A stretch of DNA of 64,000 nt from Apostichopus japonicus. Taxonomy: Eukaryota > Echinodermata > Holothuroidea > Aspidochirotida > Stichopodidae. Location of the stretch: the NCBI RefSeq assembly GCF_037975245.1, contig NC_092570.1, positions 9,695,501 through 9,759,500 on the forward strand, in the 5' to 3' direction. Position numbers and translations under genes: made by a program. Under the pieces are notes generated by a model. The model was not told where the DNA came from. It did no database searches and saw nothing but the letters and a program-made list of their open reading frames with translations. This document shows, piece by piece, positions 48,841-58,464 of this stretch; positions within the stretch are counted from its first letter, which is position 1, and each line of letters begins with the position of its first letter.

Positions 48841-49050
48841 GAATTGAAAAGCCAAATATCTAAGTCAAGGGTGAGGTTTCCTGTGATGTACGACACCAGT
48901 GTGGAGGCAACAACAGAAGAGGAGAACTGTGTTATATATGGCTTAAAGACATGTTTTAAGATGATATATTGGTACCCTTCGCAGAACAAAAGAGTTTATC
49001 CAAGAGTCCAAAAAGTAAAGGAACAAGTACCATAGAGAAAAAAGATGGAA
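48841..49050 (+). other. exon-like segment in the transposon
   Basis: After the acceptor-like TTTCTTTTTTCCAG, a frame reads SRVRFPVMYDTSVEATTEEE and stops at TAG (49033-49035). Another frame reads VPFAEQKSLSKSPKSKGTST into a GTGAGT donor at 49051. That frame joins in phase to a second segment at 50675 reading VNYGADFGFLKTSGRPFVV. A frameshift between halves suggests decay. I do not recognise the protein. Confidence 0.35.
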
Positions 49051-49189
49051 GAGTGAGTTTAACTATTGTACCCAACTGTTTAATGATATTAAAGATACTT
49101 TTCATAACCTGTTTTAAAAAAAAAACAGTCTAGTATATCATTTACGTGCAAGCTTCATAAGTTTGGTCAAATTTTCACTGATCTGTAGA

Positions 49190-50419
49190 GCGGGAGTCCA
49201 GAGGGTTTGGTTAGCTGGGAAGGTAACCAATTGCCTGGTACATCACAATGTTCACAATGCATTCCTGTATATGAAACCTGACGACTGGCAAACCGACTGT
49301 GGTGGATGTGGCTGGGAGAGCAATTTTAAAGTCACCTAACAGCTAACCTAGATCAGTTTTCATGGTAACCACATCAAAGTAAGAACAATGTGTCAGGTAT
49401 GGCCCCAAGAGCAACAAATGGCCATCGCCAGTAATTATTGGTGGTGGGGTACCCCTGCCAGTGATCAACAATTGACCACTCACGGCTGACCTAGGTCAGC
49501 TCATGAGGTAACCACTTGAAACCTACTGGAAAATGTTGGTTAGGACTTCAGATACAAGGGATGGGCATTGCCAGTAATTTTTATTGGTGGGGTACCCCTG
49601 CCAGTAGACCCCCAATATGCCCATCCCCTCATTGACCTAGGTGAGCTCATGATTTGACCAGTTGAAACCTACAGGAAAATGATAGGTATCACTTCATATG
49701 TAAGGATGGGCATTTCCAGTATTTTATATTGGTGGGCCACCACTGCCAGAGTCCGCCCATCCCTTACATATAGAATCCTGTCAATCATTTTCCAGTAGTT
49801 TTCAACTGGTTAAATCATGAGCTGACCTAGATCAATGAGGGGGGGGGGCATTTTGGGGGTCTACTGGCAGGGGTACCCCACTAATATAAAATACTGGAAA
49901 TGCCCATCCCTTACATATGAAGTGATACCACTTTCCAGTAGTTTTCAACTGGTCAAATCATGAGCTCATCTAGGTCAATGGGGGATGGGCATTTTGGGGG
50001 TCTACTGGCAGGGGTACCCCACCAATAAAAATTACTGGCAATGCCCATCAGTTGTACCTGAAGTCCTAACCAACATTTTCCAGTAGGTTTCAAGTGGTTT
50101 CCTCATGAGCTGACCTAGGTCAGCCTTGAGGGGTCAATTATAGATCACTGGCAGGGGTACCCCACCACCAATAATTACTGGCAATGGCCATTTGTTGCTC
50201 TTGGGGCCATACCTGACACATTGTACTTACTTTGATGTGTTACCATGAAAACTGATCTAGGTTAGCTATCAGGTGACTTTAAAATTGCTCTCCCAGCCAC
50301 ACCCACCACAGTCGGTTTGCAAGTCGTCTGGTTTCATATACAGGAATGCACTGTGAACATTGTGATGTACAAGGCAATTGGTTACCTTCCCAGCTAACCA
50401 AACCCTCTGGGCTCCCGGT
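49190..50419. repeat. long inverted repeat inside the transposon
   Basis: The left arm (about 49190-49755) and right arm (about 49756-50419) are inverted copies, from AGAGGGTTTGGTTAGCTGGG at the outside to GGATGGGCATTTCCAGTATT near the centre. Arms are built of about 130-150-bp subrepeats carrying palindromes GGGGTACCCC and TGACCTAGGTCA (49487-49498, 50111-50122). The right arm has one more subrepeat than the left. Confidence 0.93.
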
Positions 50420-50674
50420 CTATTGGGATCATTATTAACATGATTAACATAATTATTAAGCTTTGAAAAATAACTTGGTGTTATGCTGTGCAAAGCTAAT
50501 AATTATTTGGTAAAGCTGCTATTCCTGGCTTATAATTTGAGGGACCTAGATTTAAATGTATACTTCCCAATATGTTATAAAATTTTAATGTAAATGTATG
50601 TTTATGATAATGTGAGTTATCATGTGCTATATCTGTATCTGTGCTTACATGTATATCATATTTTCTGTTCACAG

Positions 50675-50922
50675 GTCAATTACGGTGCAGATTTTGGCTT
50701 CCTGAAGACAAGTGGGAGGCCATTTGTAGTTAGGAGAAACACTCTTTGTTCGTGAAGACTTAACTGGTGTCGATTTGGGGTACCACTTTAAAACGAAAGT
50801 CATGAGGAACCCTTGCCCAAGATTCAACTTTGCATTATTGTGCAGTGCTATACTTTTGCGATTCATGTTTGATCCATTAACTTGTCTTAACTTTGTTGGA
50901 ATAAAATCATATTTTTAGATTT
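50675..50922 (+). other. possible terminal exon with polyadenylation signal
   Basis: An acceptor-like TGTTCACAG precedes a 26-codon open stretch ending TGA at 50755-50757. AATAAAATC follows near 50900. Together with 48841-49050 this may be the remains of a short gene in the transposon; the product is unknown. Confidence 0.3.
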
Positions 50923-51046
50923 TTGTTAACAGTGATTTCTTCCCTATCTGTCGAAAGTCAGCCTTTGTAGACATCAGAAGTTTTATCAGAAATAAATACT
51001 GCCAACGTACACATTATTTGTGTTTCTTCTGCTCTCTTTTCTTTCA

Positions 51047-51420
51047 GTGATGCTAGTCAGTGAAACTAGTCGGGTTTAATTCTTTCAGTGATTCTAGTCA
51101 GTGCAACTAGTCAGTCGATACCGACTAAGAAAGGTTAGTCGGGAGAGGCACCATCCTGACTAATGTAAAACCTGCTATAAACTAGTCGGTGGCTCATATA
51201 AATTAGTCGGTAAAGACCGACTAATGTCACCAACTAATGTAACTGACTAATATACATTTACCGACTAAGAAATTGTTGATCGACTAAGTTGACGGACTAA
51301 GATGACCCACTAAGAAATCCAACTGACTAAGGAATAAATTAGTCGGTATAGCAACTGACTAAGGCTATGTTAGTCGGGAGAGGCACCAGATGGACTAACG
51401 TTATGTTAGTCGGTGAACCA
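51047..51420. repeat. right subterminal GACTAA/TTAGTC cluster
   Basis: About eighteen copies of GACTAA, TTAGTC or CTAGTC in both orientations, often as CCGACTAA or TTAGTCGG. The block TTAGTCGGGAGAGGCACCA occurs twice. Confidence 0.92.
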
Positions 51421-51438
51421 ATTTAAGTTTTCAGTGTA

Positions 51439-51555
51439 CGATCGAACAAGGGCGGGGGGAAATGTTCTTGGTTGCTCTTTTATGTTGCACCATCCGTTAC
51501 AGGGAGGAGTGTCCACAACCAACGAATTGAACGATGTTGGAGGGATTTGTTTACA
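51439..51555 (+). pseudogene. integrase-like exon 4, 3' part
   Basis: Continues the interrupted codon with RSNKGG, a frameshifted stretch (FMLHHPLQGG in another frame), then RSVHNQRIERCWRDLFT, and a GTATGC donor in phase 0. The catalytic Glu (ER) is kept and the second Asp is Asn. Confidence 0.85.
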
Positions 51556-51662
51556 GTATGCTATATTAAACAATTACTAACATCACTGTTTTTTACTAAA
51601 CTAAATAAATACACATATACATTTGGTGGGTTGAAATGGTATACATGAGAAGCTAACCAAGA

Positions 51663-51967
51663 TAATAATAATATTAGGCATTTAGCTACGCTATTCATGG
51701 TGAACTATATCACAGCGCTTACAAGTTATATTACCCCTGCTCAATGATAACCTGTCCCAGAGACAATCCCGCCAGGCGGCAGCAGTTATATACTGCGTCC
51801 AATGACAAGTTACCTCACAGGTACCCATTTAACCCCTGGGTGGAGAGAGGCAAGTGAGATAAAGCATCTTGCCCAAGGACACAACGTAATGAACTAGGCA
51901 GGAATCGAACCAGCAATCCTTGGATCACGAGTCCGACGCCTTAGCCAATTGGCCACCAAGCTCAAGA
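51663..51967 (-). mobile_element. tRNA-derived SINE, V-SINE-like, with 3' tail
   Basis: On the minus strand the head GGTGGCCAATTGGCTAAGGC (A box) and GGTTCGATTCC (B box) lead into GTTGTGTCCTTGGGCAAGAT and AAATGGGTACCTGTGAGGTA. The tail AAGCGCTGTGATATAG ends in (ATT)n. The core resembles the V-SINE domain as I remember it, and the tail resembles LINE 3' ends. It lies in the last visible intron of the integrase-like pseudogene. Confidence 0.85.
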
Positions 51968-52358
51968 TACAGTGCAATCAAGCCAACATTGAATATTAAG
52001 TTAATAATGTAAACCAATATGTGTAAAAATAATACAAAACAATTTTCTTTACCAATTTCTGTAGATCATACGTGAGCGAACAAACTGTGAGCTACCGTTA
52101 AAATGTATCAAACCTCATTACCCGAATGATATGCTGAAGCTGCACATGTATCCGTGTGTGGGCCTTCGCTATATGTTAAAAATATCAGCCGACAGGAAAA
52201 CTTTGGAGCAAAATATTTTTAAAATTCAGGTTTTGGCACAATGAAACTACAGCTCTCCTAATATATATCTTTGTCATGTGCCACTGACCGCCAGGTTCTA
52301 GCCCAGTGATGTTCAATACCTTCCAAATGACATTTATTAATTAATTTATCTCCTACAG

Positions 52359-52601
52359 GGATGCGTCAGTACATTTTATAACTTATTCTGCAAAATGGAA
52401 GACGCAGAGGTTCTTTCGTGTGACGAAGAGGTGGATCTGGCAGCGCTTCATTTCGTATTTTTGCCAATAATAAGGGACCATCTGGAAACTTTCCGACAAA
52501 GTTTCATACAACACAAGATCCGCACGGAAGGAAACAGAGTACCATTGCAACTCTGGCCACCAGCAGTTGATGACGGATTTCATATAGACTTTATTGAAGA
52601 G
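52359..52601 (+). pseudogene. integrase-like exon 5
   Basis: Acceptor TCTCCTACAG and donor GTGAAT; 243 nt, open. It encodes GCVSTFYNLFCKMEDAEVL, then LHFVFLPIIRDHLETFRQSF and TEGNRVPLQLWP, the usual C-terminal half of the integrase-core family. Confidence 0.88.
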
Positions 52602-52654
52602 GTGAATATGGCTTCAAACACACGCACACATATATTTATATATATATTAGGTGC

Positions 52655-52783
52655 GTATCCAGGATTTTCTAACCCGGGGCGCGAATTACTATCTAAGCGG
52701 AGCGCCACCATTGGTTGGCGCGCAACGTACAAGAATATTTCTGGTTTTGATACCCCCTAGATCACCGGAAATGCCCTTTGTTC
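52655..52783 (+). mobile_element. fragment of the AGCGGAGCGCC hAT family
   Basis: Contains ACTATCTAAGCGGAGCGCCA, TTGGCGCGCAACGTACAAGA and CTAGATCACCGGAAATG, as in 13495-13894. No terminal repeats or target duplication were found, so it is probably truncated. Confidence 0.7.
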
Positions 52784-53124
52784 TTAAAGCATTTCATTTC
52801 GTACAAAATATAATTCAGAGGAACTTCTGATATTAATAAACAGTCAGCTACTATATACCCTGTGTCATTGCGTTTTATTAGTGAATACACGGACTTGTGA
52901 TTAACTATCCCCCTCTGTGATAGTATTATCCAATGTTATCGACTGTCCTGTTACTTACTGTATCCCCTGTATGGATATATAGATAAATGAATAAACAGAT
53001 AAACAAATAGATCATAAAACAATAAAACAATAACGAATAACTGAATGAAAGAAGGCATTAATAAATGAATGAATAAGTCATTGAATAATTATATGGCATT
53101 GGGGATATGAGACTTGTGATATTT
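52784..53124. other. intergenic, nothing recognised
   Basis: AT-rich, with an AATGAATAAA-like low-complexity stretch near 52985-53090. Confidence 0.4.
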
Positions 53125-53345
53125 ATACCCAGAATACAAAATGCACTGAGGTTTCGATGACTTCAGAGCACTATAGACTTCTGCTTGAAGTTAACGATAA
53201 AAAGCTGTGACAATATAATTGGTCCGAAACACTATGTGATGCACAATTACACTATATCATATATATGGCATGATTAACACAGGTCAGTCTACTACATGTA
53301 CCTGACATTACATACCTCCACGAAAAACAAGCAAGGCGTCAACAC
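53125..53345 (-). repeat. dispersed repeat R1, copy 4
   Basis: Reverse orientation, from AATACAAAATGCACTGAGG through CAGGTCAGTCTACT to AAGCAAGGCGTC and an (AC)n-like end. Relative to 25745-26650 it lacks the central subrepeats. Confidence 0.85.
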
Positions 53346-54298
53346 GCACACATACATACATGCACACACTATATATAAATACGTTTCAGCTATATACTGA
53401 CGGGCGGTGCCGCATGGGGTTTGGTATTTGCCGTTACACAGGGTTATACACAGAGTTTTATAAACTGGCAAATTAACACACAGGGGTAGAAAATCTCACA
53501 ATGCTATCTTTTGCCAATTCTTTTCTATCTGGTGCCGAAACTTCAATGCCTCTTGGGTACTTTTATATGAGTTTTCAAATAACTGATGACATCCTTATAA
53601 TGTAACAACATGGGTGGTGAGTTCATTTGATACTATAACCGGTATATTGCTAAGACCTCGGTGGCAATGTTAAAAGTTTTAAAAGGCGAACAAACAAATG
53701 CTTGGAACGGTGTAAACAGATAGTACAACTTACCGTTGCTCGATCAAGAAGGCATAGAAACTTAAACAACAGTGAAACTGCTTTCTTTTTCCGATGACCT
53801 CCGTAATGGGAAAACTTATCTCTTGTTTGTTGAGTAACTGCGCAAACATGAATGTTATTTTGTATGAATAATATGCATAAATGTATAGAAATTTGGGAAG
53901 TCGTTGAGAAAACAACAAATGAAGTTGGTAAAATGTAGGCCTACCCTTAACAAACACCACCGTGGCCATGTGATTTGGGGTTTGGTATAACTTTAAACAT
54001 GAGCCCAAGCTATTATGTTATTTCGTTCGTTTTGAGATGTTACTGAAACTTTTCAAACATAGATGAAGGTTCACAGGAAATTTGTATTCGTTTTTGTAAT
54101 TTTATACTAGATAATTGTTTTTTTTTCTTGCCGGATAAAATGTCGTAATTTCAGATTCAGCTATTTTGTCGAGCAGATGGAACGTTCTCAATCCAGCTCG
54201 TGGACAATAAATGTACACATTGTCAACTCCTTTTCTGCAGCCTTGCGTGCGTTTGAATAGAACTATAAATTTAACTATGTAAAAGTAAGCGTTAAAGC
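53346..54298. other. intergenic, nothing recognised
   Basis: A 92-codon minus-strand frame at 53730-54008 resembles no family I can name. Confidence 0.35.
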
Positions 54299-54300
54299 GT

Positions 54301-54350
<50 letters not shown>
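54299..54350. repeat. (TA)n microsatellite
   Basis: TA repeat interrupted once by TAAATA. It directly abuts the element end CAGGGTTCTG. Confidence 0.95.
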
Positions 54351-54353
<3 letters not shown>

Positions 54354-54510
54354 GGTTCTGCCCAGGGTGGATTGAGTGCCGGCAGGACTATCTAACCGGA
54401 GCGCCACCATCGGTTGGCGTGGAGCGTACAAGAAAATTTTGGGTTTTGGAAACCCCCCAGATGACCGGAAACGGCCCTTCCCGAGTATTCTGAGCCACAT
54501 GTAGACAGCT
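54351..54510 (+). mobile_element. hAT-like fragment starting CAGGGTTCTG
   Basis: The start CAGGGTTCTGCC touches the (TA)n tract. The interior has TATCTAACCGGAGCGCCACC and GGTTGGCGTGGAGCGTACAA, as in the AGCGGAGCGCC family. The right end was not found. Confidence 0.6.
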
Positions 54511-55960
54511 TTGAAATTAGATCTCATGTCTGGAATTTTTTATAATTAATGAAAAAAGTTAGGACAAATATCTGGAGCACCAGAGTACAGACCAGCCGGT
54601 GGTGCCTATTAAATAAATCATTCAGGCTGAGATGATAATTTTAGATGGACAGTGAGTGAGAGTCCACTCCCAAATAAATATTGTTTCCATGTTCTTGTAG
54701 AAAACGTAAACTCCGCAAAATACAATTAGTTGTGATTTTGTAGTTACGTGAGATCCGTTATAACCGCCGAGGTGGTTAGGCTATTTGCTATACACTGAAC
54801 TAAGGTAGGATATTATTTTTTCGGTATTTTTGGAAATGCTAGAAAATACTTTCTTTTCCCCCCGCTTCACACCAGATGTGGTCTTACGGTATATTCATAA
54901 ATGGATGCACTAGAGCCGTGTTTACATGACATTAGTTGCATTTAGTACGATATGCAAGTTTGGCGTGAATTTTTCGAAAGTGCTTTGCTCGATCTTTCGT
55001 AAAATTTGAAAGGTGTAGCCTACCACCTTTCCGTACACAATTGGTACACAATTGATTTTCAGTTTTTTTTTCTCTATACGGTCAAGTGAATAAGTTGTAC
55101 ATTGAGTATAAACTCATCGCGAATGCAAAAAACGATGCGGGGATTTCCAGCAGACAAATGTTTTCTTTGCGGGATTACTGAGTCAGTTGAAGGGAAATCC
55201 CGCACCTTAGTGGGAACACTGAACTGAAGTCAAATTCATACGAAAGAAAACGTTTACTAACCAACATACAATACAAATATAAAAGAACGTGGAATGGCAA
55301 TATTGTTCAAAACATTTCCCGCGAGGCTGATTTATTACAGCAACCTTCCCGCGCTGGGCCGTGGGTGTCCGTGTGACACGTATACCCTGAAGCTTGCGAA
55401 ATAGCCATTGTAAGTGGGTTGGGGACACATCATTACTCGTTGGTATTGTGACTAAAATTGCGAGCACGCTCTCTGAACATTTTCCTTTTGTTTCTGAAAC
55501 TTTTCTTGTGAAATTTTACCTTTTTTTTATAGATGTACTTATTTGTCCTTTTTTTTTTTAGTGTTTCGTCCCGTTTTTTTTCTATTTTTTTTTTGTCCGA
55601 TTTTTTTTTGCGCCAGCCGGGCTGGATTTCCCGCGAGCATCGCGGATTTCCCGCGACCTGGTTCGGACTGTTCGCAAGGTTTTCCAGCCCTTGTCACTCG
55701 TGCCTAATGCAATATGATGTAAATTCACCCGCTACGAAGGTTAACGGCCGTATGTGTACTAGCTAGCTGGATAGTGCCTGTGTCTCGCGCGATAAAAATA
55801 GATATAAATGAAACTATCAAAAGTACGATCGGGAGTTGGAAACGGAAAACAGTCATTGGTCTGGAATGCGGAACTCTGGTATTTTTTACTAAGTATGACA
55901 CTGTGATGTGTTGGATATTTTGAACAGTTATGAACTGGATTTCCCCTAGTCTCAAACAGA
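54511..55960. other. intergenic, nothing certain
   Basis: Several GGATTTCCCGC-type motifs (about 55140-55660) and T-rich homopolymers are present. No coding exon or RNA gene could be supported. Confidence 0.35.
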
Positions 55961-56039
55961 CTGTTTCTGTACGTTCGACCCTCCGGCTATGGAGCTGTTT
56001 TTTGGAGTTCCTATCGAAAATAAGTGCCGGTCGGAAAAG

Positions 56040-56118
56040 TCACTCAGGCAGATTGTGGCGGTCGGTAATTCAGCGTGCTGGTCGGGCCCGACCGGCGCCG
56101 ACCGGCAGCGGCAGAACC

Positions 56119-56121
<3 letters not shown>
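56040..56121 (-). mobile_element. possible hAT end CAGGGTTCTG, minus strand
   Basis: On the minus strand CAGGGTTCTGCCGCTGCCGG starts next to the following (TA)n and continues into GC-rich CCGGTCGG repeats. Only this one end is recognisable. Confidence 0.4.

Positions 56122-56205
<84 letters not shown>
56122..56205. repeat. (TA)n microsatellite
   Basis: About 42 TA units. The Tyr-Ile frames on both strands are artefacts. Confidence 0.97.
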
Positions 56206-56208
<3 letters not shown>

Positions 56209-57598
56209 GTTTATAAATGCATCTGGCAATAGTAGAGTGAGTGATGTCATCCATGCAATTTTATTGCAAATGTCTTTGTTTTTCTTTATTGTGTAACTTT
56301 CGTCTATCCAAAGAAAGATTTAATAAAATTCGTTGTTATACTATTTTACGTAGCTGCTGTATACATTTATGTTGTTATTGCACATAAGTATAACATCATT
56401 ACATCAAATCACGTCGTCGTCATTTGAATTTATATATGGTCATCACATGTAACAAACGTTGTTTGAATTTTCCCTTTTTGCGTTCCATAGAAAACAGCAA
56501 AGCGAGCTTAATGTAATGTCCAATCTTATTGAAATTTTTATTTTCTTATATTCCTTTTAATTGCTTACTTGACTCATTATAGTTTCTGGAACTTGAAGAT
56601 CTACTAGTCGGCGTTTGGGATAACTGCCAACTAGTTTAGCTCACTGACAGATCTTCTTGGAAAACACAACCGGAAGTGAATGTTGTACCTCTGCATTGCT
56701 CCTTTACACTATCAACATTTGTTATTTTCCTCCATTCAAGGTTTGACTAATATTATCGTGTCATGGTGCAGCAAATGTCTCTAGAGTTCAAACTGGTCAT
56801 CCTTTCCGCTTCGGGAGTCAGTAACAATTACCATTTCACCACATATTCCTCCTTTCATAAACTTGACTTTATAAAGTATGGGAGGAGGCCGCATCGGCTC
56901 TGGCAGAGCTAGTTTAGTAACCCCGGAGGCCAGAGAGCTTCCAATGGTTCACATCTCGGGAACAACCAGGCCACCGGGGACGGCTCAATTAGGTTTAGGT
57001 TACATCACGGGAGGTTAGCCTTGCCGGGTTTGGAGCAATGCCTTCTGCTACGATTTCGATTTTTGTGGAGAGGGGCCGGACGGGCGGCGGCTTCGTACGT
57101 TGGCTACTGTCACTCTGAGGAGTGGTGTAAGGACAATACAATTCCGTATTTGTGTACAAAACATTAATCGGAGGCATGTGCCCGCAGATGTGGGCCTATT
57201 GACCATTCCGTTCATAACTATAGGCTACAAGTTAGGTTATAAGCTCAGTGCGGTAGGCTACGTATATTACGTCGTCACTGTACTAAAATCACCATAGTAT
57301 TGTCAGCAATGAAAAGCCAGACTATCTGTTGATGACTTTCAGTCAATATTGGTCCTGTCAGTGACACATGTATTAGGTCCAATGCAACTTACTGTTGCGT
57401 CCCAGCGGGTACGGATAGTGACCGCGTAACTGGAAATGTCGGACGAATAATCGAGCGCATTAACAATCGATTTACATCTTCGGAAACTGATAAAGTCCAT
57501 ATGAAAATACACGAAGAACATAACAATAAGCCATTTACATTAACTGAGTGCGACTCAACGAGACTATATCTGTACCAGGACCGACCCTCACTGTCTAA
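56206..57598. other. intergenic, nothing recognised
   Basis: Short open frames on both strands lack recognisable domains. No RNA genes seen. Confidence 0.35.
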
Positions 57599-57693
57599 GG
57601 GATTCTGGCAAATAAATGTTACAACATGTTGTAACATTTATTATGTTGTAATAAATGTTAAAACATGCTGTAACATTTATTCACCAGAATCCC
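57599..57693. repeat. nested palindromes
   Basis: 57611-57642 is a perfect 32-bp palindrome with core TTACAACATGTTGTAA. 57650-57681 is a near-copy with two mispaired positions. Both sit inside outer arms GGGATTCTGG (57599-57608) and CCAGAATCCC (57684-57693). Confidence 0.95.
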
Positions 57694-58464
57694 GCAGACA
57701 TCTATTATAAGATTGACTCCCAAATTCGCCTAGAAGAATCTAAGAGGACTGTTGCAAACTAATTACCGCCCAAAGGCACAGTTTCAATTACGCCATATAC
57801 TGTTTAAGAAAAGTCACCCAGGAAAGAACCTGGACACGAAAACCAAACTAACGAACGACTGATCCGCTCTCAACACCAGTCCCCTTGTATCGAGACTGTA
57901 ACTGTGTGATCATCGTCGGGTGTGTATAACCATTCCCCTCGAAAGGGAACAGATACTACGCACTCCCAGTCATGGAGCAGAATAAGCAATCAATGAAATC
58001 AACGTTTAACTTGTTGTGGATCACTGGAGTATGTCTAAACAAGGGTCATAGTGCAGTATAAGGGTCATAATGTCAGTATAAGTGTCATATTGTGTTTGCT
58101 GGGGAGGGTGGAATGCAGGATTTCGTCTACCAGTTTATAATCCATTTGTTGTTTTATTATTTTCGAGTTGCTCATGCATATAGGCTCTTACTACTAACCA
58201 GCTTTCGCACTCCCTCTAACGCATTCCATTACATTGTACACACATTGCTTAGCTTCTCTTTCTTCTCACCAGGCTATACCTCGCCTCCCATTAATATCCC
58301 TCCCACCTGTTTTTCTTCAACAATGCGTTGCAGGTTTTAACTATTTGTTAGTTAGTTCTGCCATCCTATTATGCCTGGAATCTGGGGGCGATGTAAAGTG
58401 GACAACTCGATGGTCAGAGTGGGACAAGCCTTAGTCAGAGTTAGACCCTACATACACACTGTGA
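57694..58464. other. intergenic, nothing recognised
   Basis: No convincing exon, RNA gene or element terminus. Confidence 0.35.

Larger units (their letters stand above)
46954..51436. mobile_element. 4.48-kb DNA transposon, CACTG termini (CMC-like)
   Basis: The termini are CACTGAAAA and TTTTCAGTG with TA on each side (46952-46953, 51437-51438). The equivalent reading ACTGAAAA with a GTAC duplication cannot be excluded because GTAC is palindromic. It splits an integrase-like exon, and excising it with one TA restores ...PKQV-RSNKGG... exactly. CACTG ends suggest the CACTA/Mirage/Chapaev group. No transposase was recognised, so it is probably non-autonomous. Inside are subterminal GACTAA clusters, a long inverted repeat and exon-like segments. 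Confidence 0.85.
42748..52601 (+). pseudogene. integrase-core (DDE/rve-like) domain gene, decayed
   Basis: Five exons (42748-42919, 43567-43713, 46138-46237, 46810-46953 with 51439-51555, and 52359-52601) join in consistent phases through GT-AG introns. The order is an N-terminal helix-turn-helix-like segment, a linker ending ESMKRVDSAG, HIDGNHK, IHGGIDGYSR, GRSVHNQRIERCWRD, and a C-terminal TEGNRVPLQLWP segment. This matches, as I remember it, an uncharacterised integrase-core family common in fish, cnidarian and echinoderm gene sets. Defects are TAA at 42841-42843, a 1-nt frameshift near 46900, a frameshifted and shortened stretch at about 51450-51500, and AAC (Asn) at 51445-51447 where the family has the catalytic Asp of RSDKGG. 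Exon 4 is split by a 4.48-kb transposon. The start and any exons after 52601 were not found. Nucleic-acid strand transfer is the fold's usual role, but this copy cannot do it. Confidence 0.85.

Noticed and set aside
46954-51436. Interpreting the 4.48-kb segment as an ordinary intron
   Set aside because: It has inverted terminal repeats and a duplicated TA/GTAC, lacks a GT donor and AG acceptor at positions that preserve the codon, and carries transposon-like subterminal motifs.
26953-51437. Large gene or operon in the 27-42 kb region
   Set aside because: No exon with recognisable protein similarity or consistent splice phases was found; open frames are short and overlap repeats.
54102-54527. 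141-codon minus-strand frame
   Set aside because: It spans a (TA)n tract and a hAT-family fragment; the reading is a repeat artefact.
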